The position numbers and the translations under genes are program-made. A stretch of 47,615 bases of DNA from Coriobacteriaceae bacterium. Lineage in GTDB: Bacteria; Actinomycetota; Coriobacteriia; Coriobacteriales; Coriobacteriaceae. The notes beneath the pieces are model-generated. The model saw nothing but the letters and a program-made list of their open reading frames with translations. It was not told the DNA's origin and searched no databases. Where the stretch lies: NCBI GenBank assembly GCA_902362275.1, contig CABIWB010000012.1, positions 26,854-74,468 of the forward strand. Reading direction: 5' to 3'. This document shows positions 1 to 8,169 of the stretch, in pieces. Numbering within the stretch: position 1 is the first letter of the stretch; the number at the start of each line of letters is the position of its first letter.

Positions 1-55
1 GCGGCACGTTAGAATAGAAAAGACTATGCTCGTTTTGGCAGATAGGAGCGCAAGG

Positions 56-1420
56 ATGGCGATCACGCCCGCAGAAATCGCGGAAACCCGCGGCATGGTT
101 GAGGAGCAGAACCTCGACATCAGGACCATCACCATGGGTGTTTCGCTCATGGGTTGCGGTGACGAGAACCTCGACCGCATGTGCACGAAGATCTACGACC
201 ACGTGACGCACACGGCTGAGCATCTGGTCGAGACCGCCGAGAACCTCGAGCGCGAATACGGTATCCCCATCGTCAACAAGCGCGTTTCCGTCACCCCGGT
301 GGCGCAGATCGCCGCGTGCTGCAAGGATGAGGACCTCACCCCTATCGCGCACGCCCTCGACCGCGCGGCAGAGACGCTCGGTATCGATTACCTGGGCGGC
401 TTCTCCGCACTCGTCCAGAAGGGCATCGGCGACGCCGACCGCCGCGTCATCCAGTCCATCCCCCAGGCGCTCGCCACCACGAGCCGCGTCTGCTCCAGCG
501 TCAACGTCGCCAGCCTGCGCGCTGGCATCAACATGGACGCCGTGCTGATGGCCGCGCAGACCATCATCGACGCCGCCAAGCTCACGGCCGACCAGGATTC
601 CGTCGGCGCTTCCAAGTTTGTCTGCTTTGCCAACATGGTCGAGGACTCCCCGTTTATGGCGGGCGCCGTCCATGGCGGTGGCGAGGCCGACGCCGTCATC
701 AACGTTGGTGTCTCGGGCCCCGGCGTTATGGCTGCTGCCTTGGAGACGCTCCCCGACTCCGCCTCGATGATGGAGGTTGCCGAAAAGATTAAGCAGACCG
801 CCTTTAAGATCACCCGCGCCGGCGAGCTCATGAGCCGCGAGGCCGCCCATCGCCTGGGAGTCGAGAAGGGCATTGTCGACCTGTCGCTGGCTCCCACGCC
901 TGCCATCGGCGACTCCGTTGCCCGCATCCTCGAGATCATCGGTGTGGGCACCTGCGGTGGCCCGGGCACGACCTGCGCGCTCGCTATGCTCAACGATGCC
1001 GTCAAGAAGGGCGGCGTCATGGCCAGTTCCAGCGTGGGCGGTCTCTCCGGCGCTTTCATCCCCGTGTCCGAGGACGCCGGCATGATCGCCGCCGTCGAAG
1101 CCGGCGCGCTTTCGCTCGAGAAGCTCGAGGCCATGACCTGCGTGTGCTCCGTTGGCCTGGACATGATCGCCATCCCCGGCGACACCCCGGTCGAGACCAT
1201 CGCCGGCATCATCGCCGACGAGATGGCCATCGGCGTCATCAACAACAAGACCACGGCCGTCCGCGTGATTCCTGCCATCGGCAAGGGCGTGGGCGACTGC
1301 GTCGAGTACGGCGGCCTGTTCGGCCGTGCGCCCATCATGCCGGTGAACCCCAACGCCGGCACCGTGCTTGCCCACCGTGGCGGACGCTTCCCGGCGCCGC
1401 TGAACTCGCTCAAGAACTAG
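56..1420 (+). CDS. PFL family protein (UPF0210/DUF711)
   Basis: This is a 454-residue member of the UPF0210 (PFL, DUF711) family, named for a distant relation to pyruvate formate-lyase-like glycyl radical folds; its biochemical role is not established. The N-terminus carries the family opening ([14 protein letters not shown]), and the glycine-rich segments GVSGPGVM and [15 protein letters not shown] are typical. The frame is open to the window edge, but the ATG at 56 is chosen because AGGAG lies 7 nt upstream and the protein then starts where family members start. In other genomes a small ACT-domain protein (UPF0237) usually precedes it; that gene would lie outside the window. A large palindrome (1438-1571) and then an intrinsic terminator (1688-1719) follow. 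Family assignment is firm; function is unknown. Confidence 0.9.
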   Translation: MAITPAEIAETRGMVEEQNLDIRTITMGVSLMGCGDENLDRMCTKIYDHVTHTAEHLVETAENLEREYGIPIVNKRVSVTPVAQIAACCKDEDLTPIAHALDRAAETLGIDYLGGFSALVQKGIGDADRRVIQSIPQALATTSRVCSSVNVASLRAGINMDAVLMAAQTIIDAAKLTADQDSVGASKFVCFANMVEDSPFMAGAVHGGGEADAVINVGVSGPGVMAAALETLPDSASMMEVAEKIKQTAFKITRAGELMSREAAHRLGVEKGIVDLSLAPTPAIGDSVARILEIIGVGTCGGPGTTCALAMLNDAVKKGGVMASSSVGGLSGAFIPVSEDAGMIAAVEAGALSLEKLEAMTCVCSVGLDMIAIPGDTPVETIAGIIADEMAIGVINNKTTAVRVIPAIGKGVGDCVEYGGLFGRAPIMPVNPNAGTVLAHRGGRFPAPLNSLKN

Positions 1421-1437
1421 CTGAGGGGTGCTGGCGA

Positions 1438-1571
1438 GGAGCCCCGGGGAGGGCAAATATATAAGGTCGCCTGCTCGGACAGTCCCGACTCGCACGGAGA
1501 GCGCATTAAGTGCTCTCCGGCTCGTGCGGAACTCGCGATCGACCTTATATATTTGCCCTCCCCGGGGCTCC
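1438..1571. repeat. Nested long palindrome E1 (32-bp perfect arms)
   Basis: Positions 1438-1469 and 1540-1571 are perfect 32-bp inverted copies starting GGAGCCCCGGGG. The 70-nt loop contains a second hairpin, GGAGAGC (1498-1504) against GCTCTCC (1511-1517 approx.), closing on an ATTAA loop. The core CATTAAGTG (1504-1512), 11 nt, GTGCGGAACTC (1524-1534) recurs in inverted orientation inside element E3 at 21751-21781. It lies after the PFL gene and before its terminator, so it would be transcribed as a very stable RNA hairpin. No coding sequence is supported in 1421-1738. Confidence 0.9.
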
Positions 1572-1687
1572 CGCACAACGGGAGCTCAGTTGGGTTCTAT
1601 CCCGGTTGCAGTTGCTTCGCTCCTGCACCACTTGGCTGGTGCGGCGGTTTAGCGTTGGAACGGTTCTTTTTCTGATATATGCTTGTT

Positions 1688-1719
1688 GCGGCTCTTCTTT
1701 TGGGAGGGGCCGCTTTTTT
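1688..1719 (+). terminator. Intrinsic terminator after the PFL gene
   Basis: GCGGC pairs with GCCGC, with G-U extended pairing toward the loop, followed by six T residues on the plus strand. It ends transcription from the PFL gene just before the methyltransferase. Confidence 0.7.
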
Positions 1720-1738
1720 GTTGTGAGGGGGATGGCCC

Positions 1739-2626
1739 GTGGCTGATGGTGTAATTCAATCTGAGCTGCTTGCTGCGGATTGGAACGGCGAATGGATGCG
1801 TCTGCAAGCTGATCGGCAGCGGGCTGATGATTCTTTTGAATGGGATAAGCGGGCTCGGCATTTTCGGCCGTTGGAGACTGCCCCGTATGCCCGGGCCTTT
1901 ATGAAGCTGTTGGCGTTAAAGCCTGGTGAATCCGTGCTGGATATGGGGTGCGGGGCTGGGTCGATCGCTATTCCGCTTGCTCAGGCTGGGCATCCTGTGA
2001 TTGCTGCTGACTTTTCCCCTGCTATGTTGGGCACGCTTGATGCTGGTATTGAGTACTATGGGCTCGAGGATCTCATTACGCCGCTTGAGCTTGCTTGGGA
2101 TGATGATTGGGATTTGGTTGGACCGGTCGCAAAAACGGTGGATGCTGCCTTTGCCAGTCGGTCGGTTACGACGACCAATCTAAAAGGTGCGCTTGCCAAG
2201 CTCGACCGTACGGCTCGTCACCGTTGTGCTGTCACGATGGTCGCTAACTCCAGCCCGCGCTATGATCTGCACTTGATGAACGCTATCGGCGCCTCGGTTA
2301 CCTGCAGTAATGGCTTTGTGTACGCCTTCAACATCCTCATTCAGATGGGTGCCCTGCCGCAGATCACGTACTTTGAATCGCCGCGTCGCGATACCTTCGA
2401 CAGCCTTGAAGCGGGCGTGGCGGACTTTTCCCGTATGCTCGAGCATGGCAACGAGGATAAGATCGACCGCCTGCGCGACTACATCGCCCAGCACATGATT
2501 GAGAACCCCCATGCCGGTGAGCCGGGCTCCAAGGGTGTGCCGCAGGGACGCTACATGCTCGACCACGTCCGCAAGGTCCGTTGGGCGTTTATTGCATGGG
2601 AGCCGGTCTCTGCGCCCAGCTCATAG
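1739..2626 (+). CDS. Class I SAM-dependent methyltransferase
   Basis: This 295-residue protein has the class I methyltransferase motif I, VLDMGCGAGSIAIPLA (about residues 65-80), followed by the acidic strand end VIAADFSPAML that normally binds the ribose of S-adenosylmethionine. The substrate cannot be read from the sequence; the unusually long C-terminal half after motif IV lacks a recognisable target domain. The start is GTG at 1739, preceded by GAGGGGG 7 nt upstream; the overlapping ATG at 1732 opens only a five-codon frame. The 5' part uses more A/T-ending codons than the neighbours, suggesting weaker expression or later acquisition. It is a single-gene unit between a terminator and yhbY. 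Confidence 0.8.
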   Translation: MADGVIQSELLAADWNGEWMRLQADRQRADDSFEWDKRARHFRPLETAPYARAFMKLLALKPGESVLDMGCGAGSIAIPLAQAGHPVIAADFSPAMLGTLDAGIEYYGLEDLITPLELAWDDDWDLVGPVAKTVDAAFASRSVTTTNLKGALAKLDRTARHRCAVTMVANSSPRYDLHLMNAIGASVTCSNGFVYAFNILIQMGALPQITYFESPRRDTFDSLEAGVADFSRMLEHGNEDKIDRLRDYIAQHMIENPHAGEPGSKGVPQGRYMLDHVRKVRWAFIAWEPVSAPSS

Positions 2627-2784
2627 CCTGTTCGCAGCCCGCACCGCCCACTCACTCGGCATCCGCATTCTTTTTGAACTGGGCAAACGCGCTCCACACC
2701 GCGCCGTTCCTGCGCTATCGTGGGACAGCTCACGTAGATTAAGGCCCCGTCGCGGGGCGCCCCATACATAGAAAGCGAGAACCC

Positions 2785-3084
2785 ATGGCACTGACAGGAG
2801 CACAGGTCAAGCAGCTTCGCAGCATGGCCCATCACCTCAACCCCGCCATCATCATCGGCAAGTCCGACGTCAACGAGGGCACCGTCGAGCAGACGGTCGC
2901 CTACCTAGAGAAGCACGAGCTCGTTAAGTGCTCCGTGCTCGATGGCTCCAGCCTTTCCGCCCGCGAGGCCGCCGAGGAGCTCGCCGAGCGTTGCCACGCC
3001 GATGTCGTCCAGGTTATCGGCCGCAAGTTCTCGCTGTATCGCGAGTCCTCGCGCAAGGACATCGAGAAGATCAAGCTCGTCTAA
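2785..3084 (+). CDS. yhbY: YhbY family ribosome-associated RNA-binding protein (CRM domain)
   Basis: A 99-residue protein made entirely of one CRM/YhbY domain: it opens LTGAQVKQLRSMAHHLNP, has the GK-containing loop IIIGKSDVNEG that corresponds to the conserved GxxG-type RNA-binding loop, and ends with QVIGRKFSLYRES, the usual C-terminal strand. Family members associate with the large-subunit precursor during ribosome assembly. It is monocistronic: a 158-nt non-coding gap precedes it and a strong terminator (3121-3156) follows. The upstream purine stretch GAAAGCGAGAA is only a weak ribosome-binding site. Confidence 0.9.
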   Translation: MALTGAQVKQLRSMAHHLNPAIIIGKSDVNEGTVEQTVAYLEKHELVKCSVLDGSSLSAREAAEELAERCHADVVQVIGRKFSLYRESSRKDIEKIKLV

Positions 3085-3120
3085 GAGCCAGTGATCGGCG
3101 AGCCAACACATAGCAAGCTT

Positions 3121-3156
3121 ACGGGTGCCCAAGTACTTCGGGCGCCCGTTTTTTAT
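3121..3156 (+). terminator. Intrinsic terminator of yhbY
   Basis: ACGGGTGCCC pairs with GGGCGCCCGT across the loop AAGTACTTC and runs into six T residues. It overlaps the last codons of the convergent regulator gene. Confidence 0.88.
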
Positions 3157-6152
3157 CGCTCGACCAGCACGCGATTGAGCCGCCCCTCCACCAAGCGCTC
3201 GTATAGACGCCGCGTCTCGGGCTCGGGCACGCCATTGACCTGCTCCCTCAGATGGTGCATATGCCCGCTGTACAGCTCGACGATATCGCGCCGTCGCCCC
3301 GCCGCACTGTAGACGCGTATGGCGCAGCGCACCATATCCTCACGCGCCGTTTCCTGCCGAAGCCCCGACTCCGCCAGCCAAATCGCCGACTGCAGATCGT
3401 TTTCTTCTAGAGCGGCATTTGCTCCCTTAATCATGCAATCGATGTACTTTGACTGCATAATGCGCCGCATGCGCAAAAAGTAGGTGGGATTACAGCCATT
3501 GGGAACATACAACGGTCCGGCATAAAGCTGCTCAATCTTAAGGCACAACTCGACCAGATGGGGCCCGCGCGCACCCGTGCGATTTCCCAAAACCTCGCGG
3601 CTTATCTGGTCAAACAGCCGTACATCGGTCTTGACGTAGTCGCCGTTGAGCCCAATGCATTCATTTTGGATGAGCACGCATGACTTGCCATCCGGCGTCG
3701 GCCCCAAAGCCGACCGCAAGCGCGATATCGTCGAGTACAGGTTGTTGCGGGCGCTATTGAACTCGGCATGGGGCCACAGCTCCATGGCCAGCGTCTCACG
3801 ATCGACGAGCGCATCCATGCCCAGCGCAAGCCGCTCGGCAAGCGTCGCCGCCTTCTTGCGGCGCCACATTTTGTCCGTGATGGGAAACCCGTCGCGCTCG
3901 GCGCGAAACGCACCAAACATGCGAATCTCGATATGGTCGATGGTATCAACGGCTTCAACCTCGCCGGCCTGGAATAGGCGCTCGCCCTCCCCTTCCAAAT
4001 CGTCGCGCAGCGAGTACCGCGACAGCTCGCGCACGGGAAGCTTCTTGCGTATCCTGGCCGCCGGCTCGCCCAGACAATGCATGGCAAGGCGCGCAAAGAG
4101 CCGATACGATGGCTCTAGAATCCCCGCACGATTCATGGACATCCAGGCCGCAAGATCGCTGTCTCGGCCCGCACAGGCCAAATGCAGCGCCACCATCCAG
4201 GCTTCTGCGCCACCAACCTGCGTCTGGCTTATATCGAGCAGCTCCGCTTCCTCGCGTACCGAAACCATCGAGGTGTTACGCAGATATGCCGCGCGCTCCA
4301 GCAGCAATGCGTTATCGCGCATGTACCCAATCGACTCCTCGGCAAGTTTGAGCACTTGGACCGCACGGAACTTTGCATTAACCGGCCGTCCCTCTGCCAG
4401 CGACTGCCAGCCTTCTAGCAACAGGCCAAACAGCTGAATCTGGTTGTCGCGCATGCGCACGGCAAAACGATCGAGCTCGTTGAACGCCGCGTCGTCGGTT
4501 ACCGGCAAGCCGGAAAGGAGCCGCCGTGCCGCCAACACCATGCGCACCCAGATAGCCATCGCCTTAAGCCCACGTACGTCGAGCGCCTCCCGCACCACCG
4601 TCATCTCGTCGTCGCGCTCGTCGGTTCCCGCAAACGACCCGTCAAAGAGCTCCACCAGCATGCTATCGGCCCGTATAACAATCCCCGCGATGTCGAGCTC
4701 GCAGTCGTAGGCCTTGCTCGTTTTGAGCTGCTGTAGAACGCCGCCGTCATTTCCCCGCTCGGTCAGGCAGCGTTTGACCTCGATATGCGCAGACAACATA
4801 TCGAGTGCGGTATGGGACGTCTCTATTTCTGGCACGGCCAGGTTCGTAGGAAGCCCAAGCCCGTTGTCCCCATAGCAAACAGCCGTCAGTGTCTGGGCCA
4901 CCCTCCATGAAACAGGGTCTATTTCGCAGGCCGCCCGTTCGCCCCCGCGTTCGACGACCGATGCCATATAGCGAGCGAGCTTTGTATTGGACACGCTGAC
5001 CGCTGCCAGATATACGCCAAGCGCTTCGGCAGGCGTTGACTCTGGAGCCGGATCGTCGGCATCGATCGTGCCCAGCGCCGCTCGGCAGATATCGGCCCCG
5101 TGCCCCGTCAGAGCCAGATCGACCCCATACTGCCCAGCAAGTTCAAGGACCGCTTCACGGTCCAAAAAGGCGTCCGCCAGGCCCATCGCCGCATCGCATC
5201 GGCCCGCCTTAAGCAAAATCCGGGCCGCCCTCGGAACAAGTTCGGGGCGGACCTCGGCCACCAACTTACGCAAGCGCAAGCGTCCGTTATCCTCCGTGCC
5301 CAGACACGTAAAACTCCGCTCGGCGGGATCCAAGCCAAAGATCGGGTAGTCGCGCACAAAATAGGACTGGTCGACCATCGACAGCCTCACCCCACAGGCC
5401 TCGAGTTCTGCGATATTGCCCTCGCCCATCAAAACCATGAGACATGCCACGCAAAACAGCGCATTATTGTCGAGCGAAGCCAGATCGGCAAGTGCCGCGC
5501 CATATACGTTGACAATCTCGTTTTCGAGCAGGCCGGCTACGTCGCCTTGGCCATACAGACCCGTCTGCAATGCCGAAACGAGCTCGGGCACGCCCTGCGT
5601 GAGCTGATAGAAGTCGAGCGATGTGCTGATCGAAAACGCCGATGCCCACGCCGAATACTCATAGGCATGCACCTTGAGCATCTGCGCATTGATCTTAACC
5701 GAATCGCCCAGCCCATGAATCAGCTGACGATTTGAAGGACGGCAGGAGATAAAGACCCCAACCCCCATAGCGCGCAGGCCGCGAATCCTGTCGATGAGGT
5801 CTTCGGTATCGTGCTGATCGAGGTTTGGCACATTATCAATCGCGATAAGGGAGTGCGGTTTGTCTTTGAGTTCTTCGGTAACCACCTCGAGCTGCATAAA
5901 CACCTCGCGCCCAATGGCGCGATCGGCCTCGATAATCCGCACGGGGCCTCGCGTCGGGTCGCATTTAACCTCATGGGTGTACTGCAGCAGCACCGAGGTC
6001 TTCCCAAACCCGTCGGGCGCATAAAGAACCACGATGCCGGCCTTTCGGCCCTTGGCGATAAGCTCATTCATCAAGCGTTCGCGTCGCACCATATAGCCTC
6101 CGCCCAGCGGCATCAGCTCGAGGTCGTCTATACCGCTCAAATCGTTTACCAT
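3153..6152 (-). CDS. Large STAND-type transcriptional regulator with N-terminal P-loop and C-terminal wHTH-BTAD
   Basis: A 999-residue multi-domain regulator. The N-terminus has a Walker A motif APDGFGKT (residues 45-52) and a Walker B-like strand SLIAIDNV (D106), as in MalT/LuxR-LAL and other STAND NTPases. The middle 500 residues look helical and repeat-rich. The C-terminus from about residue 740 is an OmpR-type winged helix (HIEIRMFGAF... ELWPHAEFNSARNNLYSTISRLR) followed by a bacterial transcriptional activation domain (about 845-985), as in SARP/AfsR regulators. The start ATG has GAGGAG 6 nt upstream. No target operon is adjacent: the convergent yhbY and the next gene nagB look unrelated, so it is an orphan. 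NTP-dependent switching is inferred from the domain order. Confidence 0.85.
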   Translation of the reverse strand: MVNDLSGIDDLELMPLGGGYMVRRERLMNELIAKGRKAGIVVLYAPDGFGKTSVLLQYTHEVKCDPTRGPVRIIEADRAIGREVFMQLEVVTEELKDKPHSLIAIDNVPNLDQHDTEDLIDRIRGLRAMGVGVFISCRPSNRQLIHGLGDSVKINAQMLKVHAYEYSAWASAFSISTSLDFYQLTQGVPELVSALQTGLYGQGDVAGLLENEIVNVYGAALADLASLDNNALFCVACLMVLMGEGNIAELEACGVRLSMVDQSYFVRDYPIFGLDPAERSFTCLGTEDNGRLRLRKLVAEVRPELVPRAARILLKAGRCDAAMGLADAFLDREAVLELAGQYGVDLALTGHGADICRAALGTIDADDPAPESTPAEALGVYLAAVSVSNTKLARYMASVVERGGERAACEIDPVSWRVAQTLTAVCYGDNGLGLPTNLAVPEIETSHTALDMLSAHIEVKRCLTERGNDGGVLQQLKTSKAYDCELDIAGIVIRADSMLVELFDGSFAGTDERDDEMTVVREALDVRGLKAMAIWVRMVLAARRLLSGLPVTDDAAFNELDRFAVRMRDNQIQLFGLLLEGWQSLAEGRPVNAKFRAVQVLKLAEESIGYMRDNALLLERAAYLRNTSMVSVREEAELLDISQTQVGGAEAWMVALHLACAGRDSDLAAWMSMNRAGILEPSYRLFARLAMHCLGEPAARIRKKLPVRELSRYSLRDDLEGEGERLFQAGEVEAVDTIDHIEIRMFGAFRAERDGFPITDKMWRRKKAATLAERLALGMDALVDRETLAMELWPHAEFNSARNNLYSTISRLRSALGPTPDGKSCVLIQNECIGLNGDYVKTDVRLFDQISREVLGNRTGARGPHLVELCLKIEQLYAGPLYVPNGCNPTYFLRMRRIMQSKYIDCMIKGANAALEENDLQSAIWLAESGLRQETAREDMVRCAIRVYSAAGRRRDIVELYSGHMHHLREQVNGVPEPETRRLYERLVEGRLNRVLVER

Positions 6153-6540
6153 GACCGCTCCTCAACTCGACCGTATGGACACTGTAGCCGCAAGACCATA
6201 CAAGCCGCGCTATGAATAGAGCGACCTTGTGTTTTAGGTTGTCTTTTGGTACGCAAGCGGCAAGTTTTTGTACAGCGAGGGCCGATTGTTATTAATCCCC
6301 CGACTAATCGGTCTTTAAGCAGGTAAATGAGCTTGTCAGCTTGTCCCATCTAAGCGGCAGTGTAACGCAGATGAACAAGGTTCAGCCATGTCATTCAACT
6401 CGCCTAGCACCCGCTACCGTCTACGACCTTCTAGTGGCATTTTTGCATAGAATCTGATATGGAATGAATCAAGCTGTTGGACATCCGGTATTCGTCAAGC
6501 TTACGGCAAGTTTTTGGTCAAGTGGGCAAAAAGGGATAGC
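6153..6540. other. 388-nt gene-free leader region of the BTAD regulator
   Basis: No supported gene. Two exact copies of CGGCAAGTTTTTG occur at 6258-6270 and 6504-6516, and CCGATT (6282-6287) faces AATCGG (6306-6311) as a small dyad. These could be regulator-binding sites for the gene reading leftward from 6152, but no clear -35/-10 pair was found. Confidence 0.5.
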
Positions 6541-6566
6541 AAAAAGGCCCCCGCAAAGCGGAGGCC
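6541..6566 (-). terminator. Intrinsic terminator of nagB
   Basis: On the minus strand GGCCTCCGC-TTT-GCGGGGGCC is followed by five T residues, 34 nt past the nagB stop codon. Confidence 0.88.
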
Positions 6567-6600
6567 TTAGGCAAGGCTATGTCAAGCCGCAGGATTCGCG

Positions 6601-7329
6601 CTACTCGCAGAGCGAAAGGGCGGCCTCGTCGGCAACGACAACGCAGTTGGTGTGCAGCTGCAGGATCGAAGCCGGGCACTCGGGTGTAACCGGACCATAG
6701 CACATGTCATGCACAGCCTGAGCCTTGGCCTCGCCGTTGGCGACGACCAGGATCATGCGGGCATACATGATGGTCTGGGTACCCATGGTGTAGGCCTGAC
6801 GGGGAACATCGTCGATGCTGTCGAACAGGCGGCTGTTGGCCTGAATGGTGCTCTCGGTGAGGTCGACGCAGTGCGTACCCTTGGAGAAGTGGTCATCGGG
6901 CTCGTTGAAGCCGATGTGGCCGTTGTTGCCAATGCCGAGCAGCTGCAGATCCGGGTAACCGGCGGCGGCGACAATCTTGTCGTACTCAGAGCAGGCAGCG
7001 GCGGCGTCGGGGTTGGAGCCATCGGGCACATGCGTGTTGTTCAGGTCGATGTTGATGTGATCGAAGAAGTTCTCGCGCATGAAGTAGTGATAGCTCTGGG
7101 GATCGTCGTGCGAAAGGCCGCGATACTCGTCCAGGTTGTAGGTGCTGACCTCGGCAAAGTCGACGTCGCCCTTCTCGTACCAAGCAGCGAGCTGCTTGTA
7201 GGCACCGATCGGGGTGGAGCCGGTGGCAAGGCCCAGCACACAGTCGGGCTTGAGGATAACCTGGGCCGAGATAATATTGGCGGCCTTGCGGCTCATATCC
7301 TCGTAGTCTTTAGCTTTAATGATCTTCAT
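6601..7329 (-). CDS. nagB: Glucosamine-6-phosphate deaminase
   Basis: NagB converts glucosamine-6-phosphate to fructose-6-phosphate and ammonia, feeding amino sugars into glycolysis. The 242-residue protein shows the family motifs LATGSTPIGAY (phosphate binding), NLDEYRGL with the ring-opening acid/base Asp67, and GIGNNGHIGFNEP with the catalytic His138. The frame continues upstream, but the ATG at 7329 is chosen because AGAAAGGA lies just ahead and MKIIKAKDYE is the normal N-terminus. The length fits the short Bacillus-type enzyme rather than the 266-residue allosteric E. coli form. It lies downstream of a PTS EIIA gene and glmM on the same strand, so uptake, catabolism and wall synthesis of amino sugars are clustered. 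Confidence 0.95.
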   Translation of the reverse strand: MKIIKAKDYEDMSRKAANIISAQVILKPDCVLGLATGSTPIGAYKQLAAWYEKGDVDFAEVSTYNLDEYRGLSHDDPQSYHYFMRENFFDHINIDLNNTHVPDGSNPDAAAACSEYDKIVAAAGYPDLQLLGIGNNGHIGFNEPDDHFSKGTHCVDLTESTIQANSRLFDSIDDVPRQAYTMGTQTIMYARMILVVANGEAKAQAVHDMCYGPVTPECPASILQLHTNCVVVADEAALSLCE

Positions 7330-7600
7330 TACGCGTCCTTTCTCGTACAAGAGAGGCAAGGCTCCCTTACAAGCACTTGCCCGCGGCCCGCGTCGGCCGC
7401 AACCAACGTGTGCGGCCACCAGGGCGAGGTCGCGTAATGTATGTGTCTCGTGTCTAACCGCGTCGAGGCCCCTGCCCGTCCACGGTGACCCAAAGCTGTT
7501 TAGCCTCGGACAAATCCCATCTTGCCACGGAGGGCGTCCTCTTTCAAGGGCGCCCTCCGTAAACGTGTTTGAATTGTAGGCTAATGGCCACGTGCACTTG
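7330..7600. other. nagB leader with a 13-bp-stem hairpin
   Basis: No gene in these 271 nt. ACGGAGGGCGTCC and GGGCGCCCTCCGT (7527-7560) form a strong hairpin without a T-run on either strand, shortly after the PTS EIIA stop codon. It may limit read-through or processing between the two genes; no operator was recognised. Confidence 0.45.
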
Positions 7601-8098
7601 CTAGCGCTCGCGAGCAACGATGAGTTGGTCCATCTCTTCGACATGCACGCCAACGGAGCCCTTGATGCTTGAGAACTCAACGGAGTTGCACACCAAGATG
7701 GGAACCGTCACATCGTAGCCCTCGGCAGCAATTGCCTCGCGATCGAACTCGATGAGCACATCACCCTTATGGACGATGTCACCCACTTGCGCATGTACGG
7801 TAAAGTGCTTGCCCTCGAGCTGAACAGTGTCCAAACCAACGTGGATGAGCACGTCCAAGCCATCGACCGTGTTAAGCGCAACGGCGTGTCCCGTGGGAAA
7901 AATGGCCTCGACCTTGGCGTCAGCCGGTGCAATCACACGCGTTCCGGTGGGCTGAATCGCCACGCCCTGGCCCAAAAGGCCGGTGGCAAACGTCTGATCG
8001 TTTACCTCGGAAAGCGGAATGACGTCGCCCGAGATGGGAGCATCCAGCGTAAGGACTCGACCACGCATACCAAAAGACCTTAGGACTTTAGTGAACAT
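7601..8098 (-). CDS. PTS glucose-type EIIA domain protein
   Basis: A single-domain EIIA of the glucose family, 165 residues. It receives phosphate from HPr and passes it to the EIIB of a sugar permease, and in some bacteria regulates other transporters. The phospho-acceptor is His86 in the motif LIHVGLDTVQLEG, and the second active-site histidine is His71 in FPTGHAVAL. The start at 8098 gives the canonical MFTKVLRSFG opening with GAGGGGGAG upstream, in preference to an earlier in-frame start. No EIIB/EIIC is encoded nearby, so the partner permease is elsewhere; the downstream nagB suggests an amino-sugar PTS, as an inference. Confidence 0.9.
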   Translation of the reverse strand: MFTKVLRSFGMRGRVLTLDAPISGDVIPLSEVNDQTFATGLLGQGVAIQPTGTRVIAPADAKVEAIFPTGHAVALNTVDGLDVLIHVGLDTVQLEGKHFTVHAQVGDIVHKGDVLIEFDREAIAAEGYDVTVPILVCNSVEFSSIKGSVGVHVEEMDQLIVARER

Positions 8099-8128
8099 GC
8101 TCCCCCTCGGACATACCAATCAATCAAA

Positions 8129-8156
8129 ATAATCTTAACAGTTTACCACTTGGCAA
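8129..8156 (-). promoter_or_regulatory. Candidate promoter of the PTS EIIA gene
   Basis: On the minus strand TTGCCA and GATTAT are separated by 16 nt, ending 30 nt before the start codon, inside the AT-rich 71-nt gap after glmM. Confidence 0.45.
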
Positions 8157-8169
8157 CGGTTTTTGACCA

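Noticed and set aside
388..1413. Long minus-strand open frame opposite the PFL gene
   Set aside because: Shadow of a high-GC gene; composition lacks domain signatures and the plus-strand protein is a clear family member.
2627..2784. Terminator or riboswitch before yhbY
   Set aside because: GCCCCGTCGCGGGGC forms a small hairpin at about 2743-2758 but has no T-run and no recognised aptamer fold.
7527..7560. Rho-independent terminator before nagB
   Set aside because: Stem is strong but neither strand has a following T-run; kept only as an unassigned hairpin.
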